Notes under the pieces: generated by a model
Told to the model about the DNA's origin: nothing
The model's database searches: none
Seen by the model: the letters and a program-made list of their open reading frames with translations, nothing else
In this document: positions 1 through 11,098 of the stretch, piece by piece
How positions within the stretch are numbered: position 1 is the stretch's first letter
How the letters are laid out: every line of letters begins with the position of its first letter
Translations under genes and position numbers: made by a program
Source: Fomes fomentarius
Taxonomy: Eukaryota; Basidiomycota; Agaricomycetes; Polyporales; Polyporaceae
Reading direction: 5' to 3'
DNA length: 64,000 nucleotides
Assembly (NCBI GenBank): GCA_022606135.1
Contig: JABYQN010000010.1
Location: 2,232,001-2,296,000, forward strand

Positions 1-1169
1 GCGGTGCGTGCGAGGTCGCCCCATGCGCTGCGGCCTTGCCAGTAGCGGTCGTACCTGCGCAGATCGTTACTCTATTAGTGACTGCTCTTCAGTTGGATGG
101 GAGATGGAGGATATGTTGGGTGACGAACGTCAACGCGATGGATACAGTGCTGACAACCCATCGTCCATTGTCCACGCAGGTGGCCGACGGGTGCAGGAGC
201 GTTACTGGGACCGTGCGCGAGGAAGGCCGACAACCAGTCCGGTCCATATGTGTACATGTGAGTGTAGGCTTAGAAGTATCGAAGCCTCGACACACTACCG
301 TTGCCCTTGGTCTTTATTCCAACCCCGATCCTCGTGCGCACGAACGCAAGAGCATTTCCTGACTGTCCCATGTAAGCAACTCGCTGTCGAGGAGCGGGAG
401 GTCATCGGCGAGTACAGAGGAGTCTGCTCCCAAAGTTGGGGTTGGGACCAAGGATGGAATGCGTCGAACCACAACTAGGCTCTCCTCCCCAAAAGAGAGG
501 GGCAGGGTACTGCTCGTTGTAACCGATGGCGGCTTGGATCAACTTTACAGCACGTACTGTACCCCCACCAGCGGCGAGCGAAGGAAGTGAGAGCCGTTGC
601 ACGCTAAAAATTAACCGTTCCGGCCAGCATCAGACGCTCTAAGCCTGTACTCAAAACATTTACGCATTCCCCTATCGCAGACCCCGTTCATCAAGCCAGC
701 GAGATCCGATAATTAAGCACCATGGTACACCGAAGCAGAGGGACACCTGGTCCAAATTCTCGCTCGAACCCCACCTTCGCCGCGTGCTGCGATGCCTGTC
801 GCCTCGCGAGGACAAGCACGAGCGCCAGACATGATGATGAGCGCGCCGGCCCACTGCGAGCCGGTGAGTGAGTCGGGGAGGGGCGGGCGACGGGCGACGG
901 AGGGACAAAGAGGACATCTACGTGTACCCTCGCGCGTGCGTATCCATGGCAAAAGACGAAGAAAGAGTGCGAAGAGCACACGTCCACTGCTCCCGCTCGG
1001 CTGAGGTACCTGTCGTTGCTCGCACTACACACTCACAAGCATAGTCACGCTTACAGCTAGGCAGGCATCCGCGAACTTGTCGCAACTTCCTTTCGCGATG
1101 TGTCGCGCTCAGGTGTAAGGTCGGAGCAGCCGGCTCTCCCTATGTGTGAGGCGATACGTCGAACTGCAG
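1..1169. other. intergenic DNA with duplicated 3' flank of a bestrophin remnant
   Basis: I see no supportable gene here; open frames are short and overlap on both strands. The stretch from about 960 to 1169 resembles 4630-4830 base for base over long runs (for example the cgtccactgctcccgct core), and parts resemble 10340-10500 and 24935-25060. It is the downstream flank of the minus-strand bestrophin-like remnant that follows, so it belongs to the repeated unit of the array. Confidence 0.55.
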
Positions 1170-1727
1170 CTAGGCGGCCTCCCCAGACGACGCTCGACCC
1201 CGTAAGGGGCTGTAGACAGAACGGCGGATGCGAAGTGGAGAAGATGATGTGAAGGTACTCACCCCGAGCTCGCGCGATAAGAAATCACAAAACCAATGAC
1301 AACACCTAGCACAAGAAGAATGGGTGAGGAGAGCGATGTACGAGAGGGAGAGAGACATACCACAGAGGGTGAGCATCACATTGGGGATCCCGAGCTTGAC
1401 GTTCGTCTCGAGCGAGATAGAGACGACAGCTGGAACAAAGAGCGCGTATGAGAAAATAGAGTGGAGACGGAGAGCGAGAGACGGACCTGCAGCGAAGACG
1501 GTGTGGAGGAGGACGGCAGGCCATATGCGCCAGATCTGGCCAACGCGTCAAGGACGGGGAGAGAGAAAGAGGAGGAGACATACGACGGTGCCGCGGCCGA
1601 GGGTCCAGCTGAGGAGGGTCTGTGTGGTGATTATTGGGATCCTGGACGCGTCGTTGCCGTGGAAGGCGGGGAGGAGGACGTGGCCGGTTGCAGAGCGCGG
1701 CCTGCCGTCCGCGGTGGTCTGTGGCAT
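1170..1727 (-). pseudogene. bestrophin-like (UPF0187/RFP-TM) anion channel, 5' fragment, copy 1
   Basis: Minus-strand exons can be read at 1727-1584, 1535-1487, 1429-1361 and 1305-1263, with introns of 48, 57 and 55 nt and good splice sites (GTATGT...CAG, GTCCGT...CAG, GTATGT...TAG). The spliced product starts MPQTTADGR and carries IWRIWPAVLLHTVFAA, then KLGIPNVML and GVVIGFVISYRASSG. That is the N-terminal membrane region of fungal bestrophin-family channels, where the next residues are usually a YDRYW-like stretch. Here the following exon (from 1209) reads out of that frame and stops at 1170, giving about 114 residues against several hundred for the family. It lies head-to-head with the F-box gene at 2074. 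I call it a truncated pseudogene, though the first four exons are still open and could be transcribed. Confidence 0.72.
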
Positions 1728-2073
1728 ACGGCGCGCGCGTTGTATGAGAGCGAGCGAGTGGTTATCGCGTGGAATACGCTAGTGTGTGCGCAAAACAAAA
1801 ACAAGGAAAAGAGTGGCGAGAAGTGAGATGGACGTCGAGCGGACTGAGCAAGGAGTGGATGGTTTAAGACAAGTTGAAGGAGCGTGCAGCCATGCTCGCG
1901 CCGTCTTTCCCACGCAGCCGCGGCAAGTAACCAACGTTCTATTGCCAACGTTAACGTTCAACGCGAGTCAATCGTTACCTCCCAGTATACGCTCTAAGCA
2001 CAGCAAAATATACAGCCGACCACTGACTCGGACTTGAACTTGAAGGCAAAGCTGATAACAAGCGACACTCGCA

Positions 2074-3825
2074 ATGTCCGTTCATAGGTTCCTCACCAAC
2101 ATCGATGTTCTTTACGCCGTCTTCGCCCACCTCGACCTCTTCCCCATTCCCCTCACTGCCACTGACTTGGGCAGCGATAGATTGGCCACGGTCGAAGGTG
2201 ACTCTGCCCTCATACGTCGCACTCTCGCAAACGCAGCTTTGACATGCAGAGCGTTCTCGGGGCCTGCCTCCAAGACCCTATGGACCTGCCTCCACTTGCA
2301 CGTCGGCCTCTGGCCCCTTCTCAAGCTCTTCGAACAGGATGTGGCCATGGGCGGGAACCAATTCTATGTAATTCATGAACTCACACACGCACGCTGCTTA
2401 ACTGATACTCGCCCATCCAGCAATTCGACGGCGAGATCCCAGTAGCAGCATGGGAGCGCTTCGACCGTCTTGCCTCCAGGGTGCGATATCTCGATCTCAT
2501 TCTACATCCTCACACCGCGGGAGCCAAGCTGGACGCTCTCATCAAACGCTGCCAGACCAACGGTCGCGCGCTCCTCCCCAACCTGCAGATCCTGCGTTGG
2601 CCCGAATCCCTCAGAGATCCTCACCGGCTGCAGCTGCTCAGGGCGCTGTCTGCATCACCTTCCCTCTCCTTGGTATCCATCTCGCACTCTACCAAGGCTA
2701 TGGCCCGCGATCTCGCTGTGATCACGGAAACTCACCCAGACCTACCCCACTTCATCTCTGCCCACACCCACCAGTGTCTCCAGCTCCACAGCCCAATACT
2801 CTCACTCCGTTTTCTGAGATCGCTCCACATCGATCAGGTGGACAGACCGAGCTTCTGTCAGATCGGAACGTTCCCTTACCTCACCGACTTGTGGACCAGT
2901 GTCAGTCGCATACGTACCGTGGACAGTTCACGCGTGCTTGAGGGAGCCTTTCCCGCCCTGCGACGGTTCAGAACCTGCTGCTCTTCTGCTATCCTCATAT
3001 GGACGATCACGCAGATCTCTTCCCCGAATCTGACGTCTCTACCGGTCGGTATGCACACAAAACATATCCAGCATACTCTGCCTGCGCTGGAGACTCTTTT
3101 TGCCCTCCCTGCAGTCCGCCTCCTGCGGCAGCTTGATCTTAGCATATGCTTTGAATCCGTTGGGGATGGAAGTGTCGAGCGCACGGGGATTGCGTTCTCC
3201 GACATAGCGCATCCCATTCTTTCTCTCCACTGCCTCGAGGATGTGCGTCTGCATGTCCTGTGGCGAACTCTCTCCCTCTCCGATGCGGACATCGTCCTCA
3301 TCAAGTCCGCATGGCCGTGCCTCAGCCGCCTCTCCCTCTCCTTCGATGCACGTGAACCGGTTCAGGACGCCTGGGGACCCATCCCCCGACCGTCCCTCCT
3401 TGCCCTCGTCGACCTTGCGCTCGCCCGCCCACAACTCGAGACGCTCGACGTCGAGGTCGCTAGCATAACAGAGGAGGACCATCCAACTCGAGACCATCTC
3501 CATCTCCACTGGTGCACCTGGACTCGAACACCCGACGGCGTTCAAGTTGGCGTGGTTGACGTTGGCGCGGAGTAGATCCTATCGCAAGCGCATCACGTTC
3601 CCCACTGACATTCCTCGTCTCGCACGAGCCCTCCACCGGCTGTTCCCGATGGTTGGCGGACTGGGACGACCTGTGATCAGCGAATATATCACCGACTCAA
3701 GGTACGACCTGTGGGCATACGATGAGCCGAGAGACTCGGGTGTGTTCCGGCTGCTGGAGGAGCTGGAGAAGCTCAGGGGTCAACGTGCGTGCCTCTTATT
3801 TTTGTTCCCGCAACCTGATGATTGA
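2074..3825 (+). pseudogene. F-box-like protein, copy F1, frameshifted near the 3' end
   Basis: Exon 1 is 2074-2367 and exon 2 starts at 2421 after a 53-nt intron (GTAATT...CAG, phase 0). The N-terminus has the F-box-like block of the family (IDVLYAVFAHLDLF, then LANAALTCRAF and TLWTCL). Exon 2 holds the leucine-rich C-terminal part. Against the intact copies, two bases are missing at about 3479 (GACCATCC instead of GACCTCATCC). The frame then runs into an unrelated tail and stops at 3575, giving about 482 residues. The lost C-terminus is still readable in another frame at 3547-3825, with FPTDIPRLARALHRLFPMVG as in the intact copies. A short-tailed protein could still be made, or the lesion could be an assembly error. 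Confidence 0.75.
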
Positions 3826-4069
3826 TGAAGGGTGGTACTGGTACAACAGCGTGTCTTTACACATACCGGGAGCTGGGTGTAATCAAGTTGTCACACAGCT
3901 ACACAGCGGGAGACGCGAAACGAACTACGTGGACGATGTGATTGTTCTGGAGAACCTGATGGTTCCCTGCGAGTGCCAGTGACTTGATCGGATTCTGATG
4001 AAGCATTGTGATGAAGAAGATCACAAGTGTGTCGTTCAGTGGACTGTGTGCCATTCGCTTACCATCATC

Positions 4070-4215
4070 ACGGGAGGCACGCCGGAGTTGGGCCAGTATC
4101 CTGAGCACACGATTGGGCAAGTGAGGCATCTTCCGTGAACGCAGTCACTGAAAACGAGAGCTCACTGCCACGTATCGTCGTCTGGCCATTTGTGCAGACC
4201 GCCGGACCACTGGGC
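4070..4215 (-). pseudogene. O-methyltransferase scrap downstream of F1
   Basis: The DNA matches OMT2 at about 41589-41735 with many substitutions: the gccagtatcctgagcacacga block, the adjoining intron, and the start of the exon that in OMT2 encodes the RLVLHNWPDDDAR catalytic-histidine region. No open frame persists. It is the residue of a minus-strand OMT that once followed this F-box copy, as at 27512 and 41184. Confidence 0.6.
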
Positions 4216-4513
4216 CGCACTGGAATTCAGAATCGTGGGCCCTATCAAAAAGTGCTCGACTTATCTGAAAAAGCTGAACGCTGCCAGTACGAAGCGAATT
4301 CACGACTTCGTGTCCTGCGCTGGCACGCCGTGATGCAACCAGACTTGAGGCGCGTGGTAGCTAACAAGTGAGCGTAAGCTTATCCAATTTTTGAGAGCGA
4401 TGGAGGCGGGTGGAAGGAACGCAGAGGTGTGAACGTCCCGTATGCGTTGATTGCCAGGGGTATCGTGGGGTTACGAAATGTGTCTTCTTCGAGGCGGGGG
4501 CGAGAGCCGGATG

Positions 4514-4600
4514 TCGAGGGTGAGGGTGAGGGTGAGCTGCAGCTGAAGGATTGAAGTGTGGGCGCGGACACGGGCGAGGGCGAGGGCGAGGGCAGTTTGA
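4514..4600 (+). repeat. G-rich imperfect tandem repeat
   Basis: Plus-strand runs of GGGTGA units are followed by GGGCGA units. The stretch has many spaced G-triplets, so G-quadruplex folding is possible. It lies between the OMT scrap and the second bestrophin remnant. It is simple sequence with no coding support. Confidence 0.6.
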
Positions 4601-4860
4601 AGAGCACATCGGGCTGAAGGTCGATAGAATAAGTGCGGAGAGCAGACGTCCACTGCTCCCGCTGCGCTGAGGCACCTTTCGTTGCTCGCACATTTCCTTT
4701 CGCAATGTGTCGCGCTCAATCGAAGCAGCCGGCTCCCTCTACGTTTGAGGCGAGAGGTCGAACTGCAGTCACACGGTTTCCCCAAACGACGCTCCACCCC
4801 GTAAGGGGATGTGTCGGCAGAGCGGCGAATGCGCGATTGGAGGAGAGGATGTGAGAGTAC

Positions 4861-5314
4861 TCACCCGGAGCTAGCGCAATAAGAGATCACAACACCAATG
4901 ATAATAGTCAGCACACGAAGAATGGATGAGAAGAGCGATGTACGAGAGGGAGAGAGGAGACATATCCCAGAGAGGAGCATCACATTGGGAATCCCGAGCT
5001 TGACGTTCGTCTCAAGCAAGATAGAAACGACAGCTGCAACAAGGAGCGCATATGAGAATAGAGCGGGGACGGATAGCGAGAGACGGACCTGCAGCGAAGA
5101 CGGTGTGGAGGAGGACGGCAGGCCATATACGCCAGATCTGGCCAACGCGTCAAGGACGGGGAGAGGGAAAGAGGAGGAGACATACGACGGTGCCGCGGCC
5201 GAGGGTCTGTGTGGTGACTATTGGGATCCTGGACGCGTCGTTGCCGTGGAAGGCGGGGAGGAGGACGTGGCCGGTTGCAGAGCGCGGCCTGCCGTCCGCC
5301 GTGGTCTGTGGCAT
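4861..5314 (-). pseudogene. bestrophin-like channel 5' fragment, copy 2
   Basis: This is a diverged duplicate of 1170-1727. It has the same MPQTTADGR start (ATG at 5314), IWRIWPAVLLHTVFAA and KLGIPNVML. A 12-nt deletion removes the LSWT coding of copy 1. The third intron has lost both consensus ends: GGATATG replaces the GTATGT donor and CTGA replaces the CTAG acceptor, so the frame reads through to GVVISYCASSG and stops at 4861. The flanking DNA on both sides is also shared with copy 1. It sits head-to-head with the F-box gene at 6073. Confidence 0.7.
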
Positions 5315-6072
5315 ACGGCGCGCGCGTTGTATGAGAGCGAGCGAGTGGTTATCGCGTGGGGTACGCTAGTGTGTGCGCAAAAAAAAGCAAAGAGTGGCGA
5401 AAAGTGAGATGGACGTCGAGCGGACTAAGCAAGGAGTGGATGGTTTGAAACAAGTTGAAGGAGCGTGCAGCTATGCTCGCGCCGTCTTTCCCACGCTCTC
5501 GCGAGCCACCACCGACGTATTTGCGCGCGCACGTACGGCGAGCAGACGGCGAGACTACCACTTACTACGTGTTGGATATTGTGGCCGCAATATATGGCCT
5601 ACGTATCCAGTGCGCACGTCGCGATCTCAAAATCTCAAGAAAATCGGTCAATTGAGAATGCCTCAGAGCGAGCGCTTGCGCACTCGGATAGCCAAGGCTG
5701 TACTAGTTCTCCTTTCTTTCTCTCCTACACCTTACCAGCTTCACCTCTGACTCCTATAGTTGATCTACTATAAGTCCGTGTTGCTCAAGATACCAGACAT
5801 CAACTTCCCTCTTCTCGTCAATTCCACACTCGAGTTCAAGACTCAACCCCATACGCCGCGTCGCACACCCGAGCTTCTCACAACGCGTTAGTCGGCGCGT
5901 ACTACGTTCGCACAGTATGTACATGTACATGTGTGCTGCACAATATGTCTCATCGCCTCACGTCAGGTTCACACATTTTCGTTGTCAACTCTCCTACAGC
6001 AAGATACAAGTGATCCAGTCGATCACTTACTTGATCGTGTAGTTGGACGACGAGCGACACTGGCAGACATCA

Positions 6073-7852
6073 ATGTCTGTTCATAGATTCCTCACCAACA
6101 TCGACGTCGTTTACGCCGTGTTTGGCCACCTCGACCTCTTCCCCCGTCCCATCACTGATAGTAAGGATTGTTTGACGCACGAAGCCTTCCTCGCACGTCG
6201 CACTCTCGCAAACGCAGCTTTGACGTGTAGAGCGTTCTCGGAGCCTGCCCTCAAGACGCTGTGGACGTGCATTCACCCCGGTCCATTCTTACCTCTTCGC
6301 AAGACCTTCTCATGCCTAACACTGAAGGAGTCCGACTCCCCCGATTGGGAATTAGAGAGGAAGAGGATAGTCTATGTAATTCTTCATTTCATACCACCGC
6401 GTTCTTTCACTCATGCTGATGGGTCTGCATCGGCAAATTCAGGGCGTCGGCCGCGAGTTCTCTGCATTGGAATGGGAGCAGTTTGATCGTCTCGCCTCCT
6501 GGGTGCGATATCTCGATTTTCGTGGCGCCACGCTCGAGCCGTCTGTTGTGGACGCTCTCGTCAAACGCTGCCAGACCAAGGGTGCCGCTCTCCTCCCGAA
6601 CCTGCGCGTCCTCCATTGGTCTGAATCGCTCGGAGATGCGCACGAGTTACAGCTGCTGAGGGCGCTGTGTTCAGCACCCTCGCTCTCATTGGTCTGCATC
6701 GGGAACCGCCAGTATACATACAGTGACAACCTGGCCCAAGACCTCGCTGTGATTACAGAAGCTCGCCCAAACCTAGCTCACTTCTCATTTAGCGGCTACC
6801 TGTATCTTCAGTCTAACAGCCCCATACGCTCAATGCGTTCTCTCAAGTCACTTGAACTCGCAGAAGTGGATGAAGCGAGCTTCTGCCTGATCGGAACGTT
6901 CCCTTACCTCACGGACTTATCCACTACTCTGATTGACGTACATAACGCCGATAGCCCACCCGTGAATGTGGCTCGTACACCGTCGCAGGGAGATCCTAGC
7001 TTTCCTACTCTGCGAAGGTTGAGGACATCCGGCGCCCCTGCTACCCTCATATGGATGATCACCCAGATCTCATCGCCGGACCTGACGTCTCTGTCGGTGA
7101 AGACTCATGCGAAGGATATCGCGGACATGCTACCTCCTTTCGAGACTATCTTTGCGCTGCCCGCAGCCCACTCTCTCCAGCAACTCCACCTTGTCATAGA
7201 CCTGGATGACGAAGCAGGCGGACGGATGGAGGTTGCCTTCGCTGACTTCGCGCATTCTATCCTTCCCCTTCGCCACCTCGAGGATGTGCGTCTGTGTGTC
7301 CGACCTCGGATGCTCTCTTTCTCCGACGCGGACATCGCGCTCATCAAATCCGCGTGGCCACGTCTCCGCCGACTCTCCCTCTCCTTCGATGCATCTAAAG
7401 CGGTTCAGGACGCCTGGGGACCCATCCCCCGTCCGTCCATCATCGCCCTCGTCGACCTCGCGCTCGCGCGCCCACAACTCGAGACGCTCGACGTCGAGGT
7501 GGCTAGCATCACAGAGGATGACCTCAATCAACTCGAGGGTATCTCCACTGGTGCGCCTGGAGACAAACACCGGAGGGTGTTGACATGGTTGACGTTAGCG
7601 CGGAATTATTATCGCGAGCACATCACGTTCCCCAGTGACGTTCCTCGTCTCGCACGAGCTCTCCATAGGCTGTTCCCGATGGTTGGGGGACTGGGGCGCC
7701 CTATCGAGGAAGCTGAGGAGGGATTTGTAAGGTACTACTCCTGGTCAAAACTCGACATGGGACACGATGTGTTCCGGGTGCTGGACCAGCTGGAGAAGCT
7801 CAAGAGTCAACGTGTGTGCCTGTTGTTTCCGTTTCTTCGGTTTGATTATTGA
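6073..7852 (+). CDS. F-box-like protein with leucine-rich C-terminus, copy F2 (intact)
   Basis: Exons 6073-6375 and 6443-7852 flank a 67-nt phase-0 intron (GTAATT...CAG); the product is about 570 residues. ATG 6073 is chosen because MSVHRFLTNID is conserved across the paralogues and follows a shared leader (cgacactggcagacatca). Residues about 8-75 form an F-box-like domain (IDVVYAVFGHLDLF, LANAALTCRAF, LKTLWTC). Such domains dock a protein onto Skp1 of SCF ubiquitin ligases. The rest is a leucine-rich solenoid-like region with LPNLRVLHW, LRSLKSLEL, ALIKSAWPRLRRLSLSF and LARPQLETLDVEV. The target is unknown. No stop or frameshift is seen, so this is a good reference copy for the array. The F-box assignment rests on motif resemblance, not a profile score. 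Confidence 0.85.
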
Positions 7853-8125
7853 TAGAAGCATGACAGCATGTCGTCACACATTCTGGGAGCTAGGCGCAGT
7901 CCTGATCTAGCACCAGCTACACAGCGGCTGCGGGAGATGTGAAGGGGACACTCATCCCAATGCTATCCTTCTGGAGAGCCTGATCTTCCTTGCTCATTGA
8001 GATGACTGAATATCCGAATTGACTGTCATCGCAAATCTACTTCTGTACGTTTCTAATCTCGGTCTATCAATCTCACACACTCCACGACCACGACCACAGC
8101 ACCGGTCTCCATGGGACGGCACACC

Positions 8126-8372
8126 AGACCGGGAGAGCGGTAGTGTGTGCTTACAGTGACACAGGCGTCCTCCTGCTTTCCGTCACCTTCCACGCAGTGG
8201 GCAGCGCTAACGCCCTCATCTCGTCAACCGTCGACTCACTGGAAGTATCCTAATTTCGTGTTGAGAGCCAGGTTGAAGGGTATAGCCTGCTTGGATTGAG
8301 TGTTTATGGTGGACACTGCGAAAGGATTGAAGTCGACCGCAAAATTGGTGTCAATACTGTCTTTGGGTATAT
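8126..8372 (-). pseudogene. O-methyltransferase scrap downstream of F2
   Basis: Two exon pieces of a minus-strand OMT are joined here. Positions 8126-8240 match the last OMT1 exon (27512-27640, the C-terminal SLWAYTTAVPV region). Positions about 8245-8372 match the OMT1 exon around 28520-28640 (FNLAFNTELGYFEW). Everything between them in the intact gene is missing and the frames are broken. Confidence 0.65.
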
Positions 8373-8862
8373 AGTCCTAGTCCGGGAGAGCGCAGGCCGC
8401 TGGGGTAAACCACGCACCGTGCGCGTATACGGAAGCCATGAGTCTGTTTGCTGGACGCTGCCATGAGGGTAGTAACCGAGTAGTGACTATCGGGATGTCG
8501 TTGGGCTGGGGGAGTCGAGGACGTTGCTGGGAGCGCGGCTGCCATGGTTCGCGTCCGAACGTAGTCTCCCCTAGGCGGACAGAGTTGGGTGCACCTACTG
8601 ACATTGACAAGCGGAAGAGCCTGAGACGGCCTTACAAGCGCTAGCGCGAACGTACAGATTGTACTAGTTCGTGTGGACTTACGTAATGATGAAGCAGACA
8701 AGACAAAACTCAGGCCTCAGGCCTCAAATCTCAAAGCTCAACGTGAATCAATTGTTACCTCCCAGTAGCTTTAAGCTCTCCTGAGCACAGCAAAATACAG
8801 GTCATACAGCCGATTACTGATTTGAAGGCGAAGCTGACAACGAGCGACACTGGCAGGCATCA

Positions 8863-9602
8863 ATGTCTGTTCATAGCTTCCTCACGAACATCGATGTCAT
8901 CCACGCCGTGCTTGGCCACCTCGACCTCTTCCCCCGTCCCATCACTGAATTCAAGCATTTGGTTTGTGTGACAGATGAAGCTGTTGTCGCACGTCGCACT
9001 CTCGCAAACGCAGCTTTGACCTGTAGAGCGTTCTCGGAGCCTGCCTCCAAGACACTGTGGATGTGCCTTCACCAAGGGCTCTCACCTCTTCTCAAGACCT
9101 TCTCGTGCTTCAAAAAGACCGATGCCTCGGATTATCAGGACCCATCCTATGTTAGTCCGAGTCTTCAACTCACACACACGCGATCTATGACTGATGCTGG
9201 CCCATTCAGGAACTCGACGACGCGATCTCAGCAACAGAATGGGAACAGTTTGACCGTCTCGCCTCCTGGGTGCGTTACCTCGATCTCGGTCACCCCCCGT
9301 CCTGGCCGTCTCTCGTGGACGCTCTCATCAAGCGCTGCCAGACCAAGGGCGAAGCTCTCCTCCCGAACCTGCGTGTCCTACGTTGGTCCGAATCCGCCGG
9401 GGATACGCACAAGTTGCAGCTGCTGAGGGCGCTGTGTTCCGCGCCCTCGCTCTCTTTGGTCTCGATCATGCAAAATTCCCGTGGGTATGAGTTCAATACC
9501 AACGTGGCTCAGGATCTCGCTGTGATCACGGAAACTCGCCCAGGGGCAGTGTTGATGCATTATAGGTCTTGGCGTGCTGGCAGTCGTCCGCATGAACTCT
9601 GA
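8863..9602 (+). pseudogene. F-box-like protein, copy F3, 3'-truncated
   Basis: Exon 1 (8863-9150) and exon 2 (from 9210, 59-nt intron with GTTAGT donor) match F2 and F4 up to about 9545, in the segment DLAVITETRP. After that the sequence is unrelated and the frame stops at 9602, giving about 226 residues instead of about 570. The F-box-like domain is complete but most of the leucine-rich region is gone. The break is about 1.25 kb from the retrotransposon insertion, so that insertion did not itself cut the gene. Confidence 0.8.
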
Positions 9603-10793
9603 TGACTGACTGCCGGTGGAGTGCATTCCGATGCAGAGACCGCGGCGCATTTGGCGGTCTTGGTGAAGGCAGCTGAGCACTGGAAGGAGTTTGACACCTG
9701 GCGAAACTAACACGAACCTGCCGGGACGGACCGGGTCGTGAGGTACAACAACGCCAGCTGTATAAAAGCGAGAGCTGGACTGAAAAGGCGTACCGCATAG
9801 CCCTCAACAGTGCGCCAGGTCGTACAGGCACGGACACATCTGGAATCAGCGGCCTGAGTGCACATACTGAACGCTATCAGATCGGGACTTAGCGAGACTT
9901 GGTTCGAAGCGAGTCCACAGCGCATGCCGACAGGTGCGAGATACAAGCATGAACTCTACGCTCGTGCGCCGTCGTGCAACCGGACTTGAGGCGCATGGTA
10001 GCTAGTTAGCTAGACAGTCAGTAAGACCGAGAATAACGAATACGGGGACTTGGATCGAAACCAGGTGGACCTGCAACGTCTCGGCTATATCACAGCATAA
10101 AGGTGTGAGCACAGGCTGCAGCCGTGGGTGAGGGCAGCGTGAAGAGCACAGTGCGGACTCCGGACTACAGGTCGACGGTCTTTGCGATGTCTACCATTGG
10201 GTTGATATTGTGCACGTGGCTATGCTCGTGCTGTATACAGAGTAAGAGCCTCGATTGCGAGAGCGTGAGACAGGATCGGACTCACGTCGTGGAGAGGCTT
10301 GACGATTAAGCGGGACATGAATTTAACGAGGCGGCTGACAGCGCAGGCCATGCGTGCTAGGTCGCCGCAGGGGCTGCGGCGCCGGCATTGCAAGTAGCGT
10401 GAAGATAGATGCTCCGTTAATGACCGCTGATGATGAGGCGCGGGATAGGAGAAATCGAATTGTAGTTAGGCGTCCCTTGGGCGCGAGAGACGACGGCGGG
10501 CCATAAGCATATGCCCCATCAGGAAAAACTCGATTCGCGAATTATGTATAATAACATCTAAACAGAGGCATTAGGGCGTTAGACTAAAAACATAAGTCCC
10601 TTCCTAACGAGAGACCAGTATCGGACCAGTAGCAGACCATTATCCTCACAACAGGACCACCTGATTGCACTGCTACCACTCTTAAGCACACAATTCACGG
10701 TCTGGTTCAACAGTATATTGCTTATGACATAGTACTACAGCATCAAAGTATACTATACACATATACACATAACTAACTACCATAACGACCTCG
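9603..10793. other. gene-free junction DNA with fragments of the array unit
   Basis: No gene is supported. The stretch around 9940-10010 resembles 4300-4370 (cttgaggcgc then tggtagcta), and 10340-10500 resembles 1-60, 1120-1200 and 25000-25060, the flank of the bestrophin remnants. The region therefore looks like shuffled pieces of the tandem unit between the F3 break and the retrotransposon. Confidence 0.45.
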
Positions 10794-10798
10794 AGACG
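10794..10798. repeat. 5-bp target site duplication, left copy (AGACG)
   Basis: AGACG directly precedes the left LTR and is repeated at 16947-16951 directly after the right LTR. A 5-bp duplication is usual for Ty3/gypsy integrases. It marks a clean insertion with no later recombination between flanks. Confidence 0.9.
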
Positions 10799-11063
10799 TG
10801 ATACGGCGACACTCGGCTACGCGTGACTAAGCACGGCTATGAGCGGAAAATGCACCAAGTCGAAGCTGGAGGCTTCTCCGAGCTCGACTGGTCACTTTTA
10901 TATTAAGAACTCCCTATTAAATACATGCACAGAGTTCGTGTATCTACAGCAGGTTCCAGCACGAATCAGAAAGCACAAGCGGAGTGAAACTAGTGTACAG
11001 ACGACAACGGGCGCGCAAGCGCGGAGTTTGAAAATATATACCAAATTGGGAATGTTCGTAACA
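10799..11063 (-). repeat. 3' LTR of the retrotransposon
   Basis: 265 bp, nearly identical to 16682-16946. Visible differences include position 10848 (G here, A in the other LTR) and the bases before the terminal ACA (GTA here, GTT there). The ends are TG...CA on either strand. This copy is 3' because the coding strand is minus. Confidence 0.93.
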
Positions 11064-11076
11064 TCACCCTCCCCTC
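11064..11076 (-). other. polypurine tract (plus-strand primer) of the retrotransposon
   Basis: Read on the minus strand this is GAGGGGAGGGTGA, all purine but one base, directly next to the 3' LTR. That is where the polypurine tract of an LTR retroelement must lie. Confidence 0.8.
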
Positions 11077-11098
11077 AGAGTCGCGTCCACGCGATACG

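Noticed and set aside
8..478. 156-codon plus-strand frame at the window start
   Set aside because: It overlaps other frames, has no recognisable motif or splice context, and arginine- and serine-rich shadow composition.
4361..4705. 114-codon minus-strand frame rich in PRP and HPHP
   Set aside because: It is the translation of the G-rich simple repeat at 4514-4600.
9545..10798. Retrotransposon insertion as the cause of the F3 truncation
   Set aside because: The F3 break at about 9545 is more than 1.2 kb from the target site duplication at 10794.
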